From contig NC_092859.1 in NCBI RefSeq assembly GCF_032062135.1, positions 71,470,985-71,534,984 on the forward strand: a stretch of 64,000 nucleotides of DNA. Reading direction: 5' to 3'. This document shows positions 13,301 to 25,300 of this stretch, in pieces. The stretch is from Pyxicephalus adspersus (taxonomy: Eukaryota; Chordata; Amphibia; Anura; Pyxicephalidae). The translations under genes and the position numbers were made by a program. A model generated the notes under the pieces. That model worked only from the letters and a program-made list of their open reading frames with translations, had not been told where the DNA came from and ran no database searches. How positions within the stretch are numbered: position 1 is the stretch's first letter; every line of letters begins with the position of its first letter.

Positions 13301-16300
13301 AAACTCATCCATATGTTGTATGTGTAATATGTATTTATTGGAATCAAAGGCTTAAATGTTTTATTCCCCCTTTAAAAGAAGCCAGCATAGGGTTTTCTCA
13401 TTTGGAATATACTAGTATTCCGGTTGATATGCTGCAATTTTTCCAGAGGGCAAGCTGCATGTTGCCGTTTCAATGTCTTTGTACTTGAGACTGGGAGGGT
13501 TTGTTCTTTTTCTACTAAGTGCCATATTTTGTAGTTCAGCAGGGTAAGGTAATCATTATCGGTTTCTGATAAATGCTTAAAAACTGTACTTAAACTAAAC
13601 GGAAAAAAAATTGTGACCTGACAAGTCCTATATTGCAAGCCCTTCTGCACTAAAATAAAATCTGCCTGATCGTAATTTTTTTTACATTCATCCATCTGTC
13701 CTCGTTCCAGCTCTGGCGCTACCATCTTCCTCCGCTCCACTTCTGGGTATCAGATCTTCAGCCAGACAGGGGCGATGTAACTCCCATGCATGTGTGCAGG
13801 AGTTCATTCAGTTACCCAGCATTTCCCAACATCCTGTACTGAGTTGCTCATGCGCAGCTCAGTGTTTTTACAAAAGAAAACTGCTAGCAATTTTGTAATG
13901 TTGAACTTTTACTCTCCATTACAAAATAGGAAGCATGTTGTGTCTTTAAAGCACACAGGCTTGTGGTATATTTTACATTTTTTTTGTTTAGCAAAGTCAG
14001 GGCTTGTATAGGTGGTGTTAGACCTGCTTTGCCTGCGTCACATTAGGATTTATTGCATCCAGAGGCATTCAAAACAGATGGACCTACAGCCTAAATACTA
14101 TCATCAACACCACACCAGGGAAGTAAAAGATCCAGTGACCTGTGTATGGTGTGTTTTTAAATACAGGAACACAACGCTGGTGTACAAGAGCATTCATACC
14201 CTAATGTACAATACACTGCAAATATTCAAGGTATATTGTTATCACATGCAAGTTTACATATGTGAGACATAAATTGCCCAAACTTTCTTTTAAAGTCTAT
14301 CTAGGATAATTCATTCTTGGCTGCATCAAAGTAGGCCCATGTTTTAAACTTTTAATCAAAACTTTAACTTACTGTTTTTATGTCAGTGGTATGCATTTGA
14401 GCAGTTCAAATGATAGTATTGGTTCACTTTTAGCTCTGACTTTTTTTGCCCCAGTTATATGGAGTATCATTCCCTTCTGTTTCAGCAAGAGGAGTCTTCA
14501 TATACCCACTACAGTCTCTAATATAACTCCAGATGTAAGGTGGTGACTAAGCTTGTAGGCATCTTTGCACAACTGAAATTTTAGATTTATTTTGCTGTTT
14601 TAAGGTATATGTTTAGACATACACGAGGCTTATGTTTAACCTCAGTGTCTATGTGAGCAATAGTTAGGTTGAGAGTAGCAAGAAAACAGCTAAGATCTTG
14701 TTGCAAATTTGCCTATGTCACCCATATAGTTTGAACCTTTTTGAATGTGGACCACAGTCCTTTCAGTCTTAAGGTTGCTTAAACAGGTGAAAATGTGCTG
14801 CTGTTATCTATATATTTTAAACATATCATTTGGCTCAAGAGACGTGGCTGAAAATCCAGCAATCCATACATGAGTTGTAATTGGATAGATTAATGTCAAA
14901 ATGTACAATAAATAACTTATTTACTACCTAACACATCACGGAATAAAGTCAAATAGCTGAATGTAGGTGGGAAACAGGAAAATAATACAGCAGTTAAAAA
15001 CATTTACATAGTAATCTGATCACTTGCATACTGTTTTTTGGAGAAATAACCTGATGTGAAAACATCGACAAAACAGTGTTTTAAAGAAAAATAGCAGCCA
15101 TTTGATCCTGTCTTTGTCTGTATGCACTAATATGTTACATTTATGCTTGTAACACGACAAATAGATTGTCAGTGGTGCATGCATTTGTTGTAACACACAA
15201 CCTGACAAGCAAAAGGGATCATTTGTCCAGAACTTCTAAATGACATTTGTGCCTAATAGATGCTTTTAGATTGCATCTAGTTCAGCTCTAAGGGTTGTTT
15301 GAACTTCAGTAATTGCCTGTTTTCTCACCAAAAAAAAAAATCTGTTCTGATTCACACAGTTACTGTGTGTGTGGATGGCTTTCTTTTGCCATTACATATT
15401 TGTGTGCTTTTTCTTGTTACATTATTAAATTATTACCCTTTCCAGCCCATGTGATATATTTCATGTGTACTGAAAATTATGGGCAAAGATAATTTTGCAC
15501 ATTTAAAGGGATTTTCCGCTTTTGACAAGTAGAAACTCACTTTTTGGGTGGACCAGCTATGCCATTCGGAGTTTACTTCCTTTAAACCCCTGCTGACAAG
15601 CTGTTAGGAATGCTGAATAATTTGCAATACTTTAGATCTGTTTTAATGATTTTCATTGGGTCTTTTTACAGAGATAGATTACGAATTCAGAACACGTTTG
15701 TCTTTTCTACCCATGTACTCTGAACATCTAATAACATAGGCCTAAATGATCATGGTGCCAACACAAAGAACTGCAATTACTTCCCCCATATTCACCAGTC
15801 AGTTTAAAACATTAGCTGTGGGTTTGCATCTGAGTATGGTATTCTCACCATTTACTAATACATGAAGAAAAATTCAGCTTATAGTCACTAGTGGTCTCAA
15901 GTGAATTCATTCATTCATCTTTTCCCAATGCATGTACCCTATTTAGGTAGTATTATTAATAAACCATGAAATATAAGACCTATGCAGATTTTAAAATCTT
16001 TTTTACAAATTACACTTTGTGGTTTGACACTGGGTATCCATAGATATTTCTGTCTATTGTTATCCACAGTTTTTTTTTATTGAATGCTCATGCAGTGCCA
16101 CACACCCCATATCCATTATAATTAAAAGTAGTGTAGGTCACAGCTTGCAAAATGTAGTGAATACTTCATCTAGGGTCTATTATGGGGCATGTAGAACTAT
16201 TGGGGGTAAACCAGTTGAAAATTTCTTTATAAAAGTAATAATTTTCATTTAAAGTATAAAAAGAAAGTGATCACAATCCTTCCAAAGTACTGGCTTAAAA

Positions 16301-19300
16301 TAGGGGCCTCTGTTAAACTTTAAAGAAGTTTTGTAGATACTTCCTCAACACTACCACAAACTACCCCCCCGCTTCAAAGAAAAAAACAAAACTATAGGGT
16401 CTTCTTTTAACTTCTTTTAAAGCTAGAATATGCTCACTATGAGCGACAAAAACACCTCTTTCTACAGACACTTGTCCGTGTGTCCACAATGGTTTACAGA
16501 CATAAGTAAACTATACACAGATTGTATTTCATGGAAAGATATCAGAATCTATACTTCAAATGGAAGAGACTTCTCACTTTCTTTTTTATTTTAAAGAAAC
16601 GTCATATGACCAGAAGGCCTTAAGCAAGAATAGCATTAAAAGCATTTGGTCCATGCAACTAAAACTGCATTGATCACTCAACTAGCTGGAGGGTCTAGAA
16701 AACGTTAGTTCTTTTCCAAGATGCTGTGTGTTTGTGTATGTTGAGATATATTTATTTATTGAGGGTTTACAATGTATGGTCTCTGATGTGTCCTCACTTT
16801 GTTTTACAGCTAAAGAAGCTACTTCTTTCTCCAGCACAGACGCCTACAGGCTTTGACGCTAATAATGACAGCAGCTACAGACAAGCAGGCATTACAAAAC
16901 TTCGTCCTCACCGGCAGTGTATAAAGGTAAAGGCAGATGCTTTGTTTTTACCTTGGTGCTAGATAAAGCAAAGAAAATATTTAAGCAATATCTTGTATTG
17001 TGTTAGCATTTCTAGCTATTACTGATGTACTAGAATTTATCTGCACAAAATTTTAGTTCCCCTAGTTAAATGAATTTGAGGTTTTCTTTTTAGTTTTGGA
17101 TAGAATGGGTAGGGCTAGAGATTCTTATTTGTGTAGTGCCCTTTTTGGAAATTTTTTTTTTCTTCAATTTTTATTTAACAATAGCCTGTTAAATAGTAAT
17201 GTTTCCTTATAACTCCTTATGTACAAACTCCCTGGTTGCTTTTGAACCTTTAGTGCACTAACTTTGTAACCAGCTAAACCCTCTCTAAAATATCCTGGGC
17301 ATAAAGTCCATTTTGTGATGTGTGTTTATGTATTATTGTATGTTTTTGTATAATGCAGGTGGAGAGTTCATTAGAAAGACAAACTGGTGTTCCTCATAGT
17401 AGAGGCTGTACTGAACTACAAAGACATTTGGTGTCTGCTGCAAGTATCTCTCCAGCTAAGGATGACAACCACGACAGCAATAAGGAAGAAGAAAGTTATT
17501 CAACGGAGGAGGATCACAGTGAGGATGAATCTGGGAGATCCTCTCCTTTACCAGATTTACAGAGCCAGGAATCTCAGTTCACATGTGAGCGGGAGAAACA
17601 AGCTGTGGTGGACCTTATTAGGTATATGCACACTTACTGCCTTCCACCTAGAAAACATCACAGTGATGAGAAACACCAGCATTGTACCGGTCTTCTGAAG
17701 AGACCAAAGACTGAAAGCTCCCCATCTGTGCATTCTTGTTCCAACCAAGTTATCAAAGTGAACCCCGCTAATGCCAAGGGAAAATTCTCCACACAGGGCA
17801 AATGTCAAAGGACAAAGCCAACATGGACTGGGTCTTCAATCCTCAAGGTTCTTCTTGCTAAGGACATTTGTGGGGATGTAAGCAAGCCATACAGGTTGGC
17901 GAGACCAGTATATGCAGCTTTTACTGACTCTTCTTGTAGACACGTGGTGCAAGAAAAAATGGAGCAGGGTTTGAGACGGGGCAACAAAACAGAATTTGAG
18001 AAATATAAAAAGCCATATCTGTCTCTCAGGAGAGAGGGCAGATACACAGAAACAGACTCTGGAAGGCCAGCACATAATGCTTCTGAGCAGATGACCAATA
18101 AATCTGCACTCAAACAGGAATGCTCTGTTTATGCAGTCAGGCGCTCGAGTAGACTAAACCCAGAGTTCTGGTTTAATGACGATGTTTCTCCCCAGACATG
18201 CACAGCACAGGCAGATGTGAATGCCCATATTACCATGGAACAGTCTCTCTGTTTGACAACAGGGCCTTTTGTTGATGAAGAACAGGTGGCCGAAGTGGAA
18301 GTTGAAGAGTCTGTTGAATCCACTGGACAGGTAGCAGGGGATAGAACTCTGGAAGACTTGCTTGAAATGGATGCAAGGGAAGCACACAGTGAAATTGACA
18401 TCCAAGAGTACAACCCCTTAGGTAAGCTCATCTTTGGAGCATATATCACAAATTTTCCAAAGAATCTTTATAGAAAAAACAACTTTCGTCAGTGCATATT
18501 TGAAATAATAGAACTGCACTTGAAAATGCAAGGTCTGATTATTTTCTAAGTTGAGTAAGTTGCTGGTTCACCATTACACAAAAAGTTTTTTTTTTTTTTT
18601 GAGTGAGTGGGCCTTACAGTGAACCTGTTGCTTTGGCTTCCATGACCAAAGCTCAAGAAACCTAGAAACCTACAGATGGAAAAATCTTACCATAAATAAC
18701 CGGCTTCTGGATGTGCTGGAACCTCAGTACTCCTGAAACCGTAGGTGCTGTAAAATGTTTGTGGTCATTGGCTCTGACTTGTACCCTCCTGACGCTAATT
18801 TGTTCAGTATATGTGCATTCAGCAGCGTCAGTTGGACTAGAGCCATCACTCATGAATAGTGGACTCCCATATCACACCACACAAGAGCTTTGGTTTTTTA
18901 CACTACAGGGGTTGTGCAGGTCCCTGGCTCTTTTCTGTATGTGGGGGTTGTATTTTTCTCTTTTCTTCGTTGTGTACTTTTTAAGGTATCTGTCTCCAGT
19001 GTAGAAATGCTAAATACAAACCTAAAGAATACTAGTTATAGCTTAATCCCCCCTAGCTTTCTATATCTGTCCGTATTTCCACACAAAAAGCGTTAGTTTT
19101 TTGCATGGAAATTTATTTTACATTGTGGGCCTATAATTCTTAGGTATAACCCACTGAAATATGGCCAATATTTAATATTAAACTTTAAATTAAAAAAAAA
19201 ATCGGTTTAAAAAAAAAATAGTGAAACCTGTAAAATAACTGTACAGTAGCATGTATAATATATATAATATAATTATATAATATATAAAGATTTCTTTGTA

Positions 19301-22300
19301 TTGGACTCAATACAGCTATTTTGTATTGAATCCAATACAAAATTATTTGAATTTTCCGCCTCTCCTCCCATCCTCACCGACACATGTACTGACGTCACGG
19401 GGAAACCCCGGAGAACGTCTCTGCAGTCACGGGTGAGGATTGAAGAAAGAAGACTTGTCCCGAGGACCTGCAGGGACCAGCAGGATGCCAACAGAACAAG
19501 GTAAGTGTTTTTTTTTGTTTTAAGCGACCCCGAGTGTGATTCGGGCTGCTCTTTTCATTTGCATTAAGTTGCCAAATAACTGCAATTCATTATCGGTTCA
19601 TCCTATACCAGGTATTTTAAGGACAAGCATACATACAAAAAATTAAAATAAAAAGCAATTGGGGGAATTTCCCAAGATCATAAATTCCCCAGTGTGGCAT
19701 CATAAATCATTTGAGCGTGGCTTCCCACGGGGAAGAGCCACTGGGGATTTATGAATTTGGGCAATTCCCCCAGTGATACAAAATTTGACATTCTAATGAG
19801 TACCCTTTATCAAGACCAATGGAAGAGTTTTCATGTACAATTCTACTGATTGTATTATATTATTATTATTATTATTATATATATTATATTAATTGTGTAT
19901 CAAAGGTATTGGACGCTATGGACACTATCCCATAACATTTTTGGGCACAGTATACAGTATGTGTTAGGATTACCAAAAACTTAAAAATAGTGCGATTTAT
20001 TAATACATTTGTACGCTTTATGTGGCTAAATTTATTAAAATGTGGCCAAACCCCAATTCATCCAGTCATGGAACAAGCACAACTATATGAGGTATGGGAC
20101 CAGCAATATTTCTTTAAATCTTGGCCTTTCAAGGTTTATTATGTGAGGTACATTAAGTCAGTTATTTTCACATTTGTATTCCTTACAGTGCGGTAAAGCA
20201 CACGTTCAATGTTTTCCTCTTGTTTGCAGCGCCATCCAGTGGATCAAGTAACTATTACAGACTTTGGAGTCAATTCTCCACCAAGTTAGGTCAGAGATAT
20301 TCATATTCGAAATAGCTTTATGCAAATAGATTTGCCCGAACTGCTTGGTTTTGGCTTTTCAGGCAGTCTGTATCATTGCTACAGGTTCTGTTTTGCTGTT
20401 ACGTAAAAGTGATTAGAGCTGAAGAAGCCAAGAATTTGGGTCGGGAAGTTGTAGGAAGTGCTTTTAACTGTTCGGTTAGATAAAAACAGTAGGATTGCAC
20501 ATGGTGTAAAAATGACACTTGGTTTGCTTTAGTGCCCATGTCAACAGGCTTTGGACTTATGAAGACAGCAAAAGCCTAGCTTAAGCTATACCCTTAAAAA
20601 AATGTTTTAATGCAAACATTCACAAAAAAGTATTTAAATGATTTTCACTTCCTAAAAAATTGACAGGTTGTCAGATGTGTTATTAAGTTTTATAATTTTG
20701 CCTTTTTATGCTTTCAGATGGCACCAGATGCTCTACAGTCTCTTTGTCACAAACGTAAGCTTTTCAAACTAATTTACCAATTAAATCTAGTATTATATTT
20801 TACGGAAAGCCAAAAATGTCATCCTATATAATTACAGTGTACATAAGATCAAACACTTTTTCAGCTTCATAAACCTTGCAACTTATAAATCCGCTAATGA
20901 GCCAACATCTTGGCACCAATGCATTGCCCTATCCATCATCATAATACATTCTCACTGTGAAATGTGTATACGTCACTGTCAAGCAAGAAAAAGTTTTGTT
21001 CTGGATCAGTAAGGAAACGGAAGGCACATTAATGGCACACAATTACTTTGCCTAACCTCTTCAACTGCCTTAGGTCAAGTTCATTGTTCTTTTCTGGTAA
21101 TTCAAAGTATCCTTCAGCGTATTATGCTGCCACCTATTGGAAGGCATTCATATTGCTGCACCTTGTTTAAACAAGCAAGGGGTATAGACTTTTTGTCAGG
21201 ATGTCAAAATTATTTAGGCTTTCTCATTTCCATTTGTCTTCAGGTTTATAATATTCTACGAGATCATTGATGCTTTATTACAAAGCAGTTTTAGCAGTTT
21301 ATTACTATTACAGTTGTTACTATGACAAACTGTCACATTTAGCTTTATATATTTCATTTTGCAGGACACCTTCATATGACAAGAGAAACTTTGATCAAGG
21401 ACTTTCTGTTGAGTTGTGCGGGACTGCAGGTAACATATTTTTATAATATAGGTTGTTCTTTAACTATTAAATGAGAAAAATGTGTAAGCTTAATAATGAT
21501 TCATTCTATTACTTTATGGTAACCTTTTCAATCATTTAAAGATCCTTGGGCATCTGCCTGACACAAGTAAATAAAATGTACCCCAGCTCCTAAAAACTAT
21601 GCTGCTCTTATGCAATCCACCATCCTAACCACCTTCTCTTAACTATCCCATAATTTCTGATTAAACATGGAAGCTAAAGCAAGTTCAAGCATTAGGAAGT
21701 AGCAATGGGCAATGGTGGATCGAGCCATTGAACACTTAAGTTTTGTTCAGGATGTCTAGATTTGTTTTTTTTTTTTTTTGCACTGATTCTGATTCTGGAG
21801 ACAGACAAACCTTAAGAAGTACAGATGCCTAAACGTGGGCATCTGAACCGTAACTGAATATTTAATTTGCCAAAACAAATAGTTTTTTTTGCATCTCAGG
21901 GCTGCTGATCTTTTGTAGCCATTCCCTGTTAATATTCATGCACTCTGACATTGTGACAACAGTGACAATGCAGGAGCACAGGTTCATGCTCCCTGCAGGA
22001 GAGGCAGGATCATGGTCACCCTATACTGGAAAGTGCCTAAACCAAGGACCTTCATGACAGGGGTACTAGTTATGTTTTAAAGAAAGCTACAGATTTTAAA
22101 ACTGGGTTTACATATTTTTAAAATGTCGAAAGGATAGTTTAAAAAGTATCCTACCCTTGGTGGGCTAGTTGCTCTACTCTAGATGTTGAACTTATTTTAC
22201 CCATTAACAAGGGATAATGCATCATATTTACATTGAAGGGGAAGAGCCCCACTTCTGGCAGATTGGGGCTGCTAGGGAATGTCATCAGGTACTAATTTTG

Positions 22301-25300
22301 TTGGCTAGGAAATCCCTTTTAATGTATGTCCTGCATTATGCGGGTGAAAAGTTTAATTTTGTAAATAAATTGTGAAGTGTTTGATGTGTTGGCATGTTAC
22401 CTTGCCATGCATAGATATTTCTTTTGACGTTCTAATGAAGAAAGCCATGCTATTCATTCTAACGCTTAGTTTTTCATTTATCTTCTCTTTTGAAGGTTTA
22501 ACACCCCCAACTACTCCTCCATACAAACCTGCAGAGGAAGATTTGTTCAAGCCCGAGATCCATCAGGACTCTGTAAATAATGATCCTTTGATTACCTCAC
22601 CTAAAAAAATGGGAGTAACTGAAAAACATCCATCTCTAAATAGGAGACTTTCAAAGAAACAGCCTGAGAGGACTGAATTGTTTGCACACTTAAGTAGGAC
22701 TGCATCTGTCCCTGATAATCCCTTATCACAAGGAATAAAGAGGCCATTGTCACGGTCGTTTGGAGACCATGACTATTGCCAGGTGAAGAGGTCAGAGCCA
22801 GTTTTCCAGAGAAAAGTGATTAAATCTCTGGACCTGACAAGCTATGATGACCGGAAGCAGAAGCACATAGTGCCTCCAGTACTGGGGAGAAAAATGTCCT
22901 CTAGTAAAGAGGAGAACAAACTGCTGAAGGACCATGAAATTCGAGCAAGTCTCACCAAGCATTTTGGTTCTCCAGATAATACTCTTAAAAAGGAAGAGGA
23001 TAATGTTACATGTACCAGCCCTGAATATGATTCAGCCTTTGAGGACAGTGAAAGTGAGAGCAGCTTCCCAGAGGACGATGTCTGCTTTTCTCCTCTTCGA
23101 AAAAAGTCATATAATCGTAGGAGCCCTCCATCCAAGCTTCAGAACTATTCTCGAAATCAGACTACTGCTCAAATTATCCGGACACATGGCAACAGGAGGT
23201 CACACAGGTAATCACAATTTAATTAACTCACTTATTATCATGAAAAATAGGCATTTCCATATGTTCCTTCAAGTTAATGCACAATATATGAATTGGGGTA
23301 TGAGCTAGTCAATTTGGATTTGCTTTTCACAAAAGAGTTATTTTTGAATGTTAAGGAGTAATAGTAGCATCTATTATCACATCCACTAATCATATTGAAA
23401 TCTGCTTTGGAAATTTTAATGTGCTTAATGGAGATTTAAGTAGAGAGGGAAGAAGGTATACACTGGATGATTCAAGTAAAACTGTAGCCAGGCTTTGGAT
23501 ATTGAAATGGTATGTAGTCCTAGAAGTGAAACCAATTTAAAAAAGCTTTCACTGACCCCAGTAGTTGCAGCTACAGTGGAGCATTTCATCAAATTGACAG
23601 CAGAATCATTGAAATTGTCCAAACCATCTTACCTCACTCTGCCCAACTTCTAAGCAGTGATTGATCGCTTTTAGTGGTTTTAGTGCACTCTTTTGGATGT
23701 CAATCTAAACATGTTACAATACCTTAATACTTTAATACAATACCTAAATACTTTAAAGTGCATTCACTGGTCACAAGTTCACTTTAAAAAGACCCATACA
23801 TCCAGTGGCCCTTTAGGAGCTGTGTTGTGGCTGCAGAGTATCTCTGAGATTTTAGAGAAGATTAAGTTGATATTCTAATGTGAGTGCAGCAGCAATGTTC
23901 ATATAGATGAACAACCGCACTTGTCAAAATTGTGTTCATTCATGTTTCTCACTCACAGTGCAAGGTATAATGAGCTCCTCCAGCCCTGTTTAAACATTTT
24001 TTCCTTAGCTTTTATTGTCCTAAACTTGCACTTGAGACTGGTTGATTGGCACTTCCATCTTATATTGATTTTAGGTCTGCATTGGATTAAAAGAAATTTA
24101 TGGTCACCTGTAACTTTCATGCTTGTATTAGTAAAACATATATTTATTACTTTAACTTAACCAGAGCAGATGGGTGGGATTCTTTCCTTCTTTGTTCCAC
24201 TAATATGAGGCCAGGCATTTTTTTTTGGTAAATAAACATAGGCTATAGTAGCTTTGAAATGGAGCCAAATACTCCTGCCAACCATACGATAATGTCTTCT
24301 AGTGATTAGGCTGGATGCCAGGTATCCAGTTTGGACAATGAGATGGGCCTGGGGTTTTCTGTAATAACTGTTTTGTTAAATAATTCATGCTTTGTGACAT
24401 TTGTTCTATGTATATTTTGCCCCATGGCTTCTAAGATTGCTTACAGTAAAACAAATGAAAGCTTAAAATATGCATATTCAATCTTTTATTCACATGCAAC
24501 GTTTGTATTTTCCTAGCAGATACAAAATCAGTGAGCAGAGACAAACCGGACACTGGAACCAAAGGAACCAAAGGAAAAGAGAAAAGGTAAGTGTTAATTT
24601 AAAAGAATCCTATGAACTAGTTAATTTTGACTGATGTAACCAAAGAAATATATACACACATATATATGAATCTCTTTTTAAGATACGAATGTATATGAAA
24701 AGTAGATTGTTGATTTATTAAAAGTTTAGGGCAACTATAGGTACATGCATATACCTGCAGCAGCTTTCAGTGCCTGCTTGATGGTAGTGATAGAGCTTAC
24801 TAGCCCCCTTCCTTATATTTCTAGTGGTCAGTAATCTAAACATTAAAATAATGTTCCAGTAGACCCTTAACAGGGTCAGGAAGAAGTCTGTAAGCTCCAG
24901 CACCACCCAGAAGTGTTGGGGGTTGCTTAGCATGGTGGCATAAAGGAAGCATTGGAATCTGAAATGAAATGGCAGTCACGTTTATTATCTGAGAAGTCCT
25001 TGATTTGGAGAAATGTGCTTTTTAGGTGTTGGAATGTCCTTGATTCACAGACACTGAAGTAAGAAAGTCTGCAATGGCAGCTCGGATGTTTCTGCTCTGA
25101 CAGATTTGCTTTAAAGCACAAAGAAGGCTAGAGCATATGCTTATATGTTGCATTAATCCTGATTCAGCATTGTAGAAAAAAATACAGTAAATAAATCCCA
25201 CCAGACATGAAAAATAGGTCAATGTTCCTGAAAAAATTGTGGATTTGAGCTCCAGCTAAAAATGCATCAGCAGTTAGTGATTACCTTGTGAACCCAAGCC

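Larger units (their letters stand above)
18422..20717 (+). other. PPARGC1B intron 5, with two repeats
   Basis: Carries a CpG-rich repeat module (19293-19560), an imperfect palindrome (19658-19778) and an ATT-rich run (19855-19890). A cag followed by CGCCATCC at about 20229 looks like an acceptor, but the frame closes quickly. Confidence 0.6.

Noticed and set aside
20229..20290. Acceptor-like tttgcag with following sequence in PPARGC1B intron 5
   Set aside because: No similarity to PGC-1, early stop (GTAACT region) and no donor in phase.
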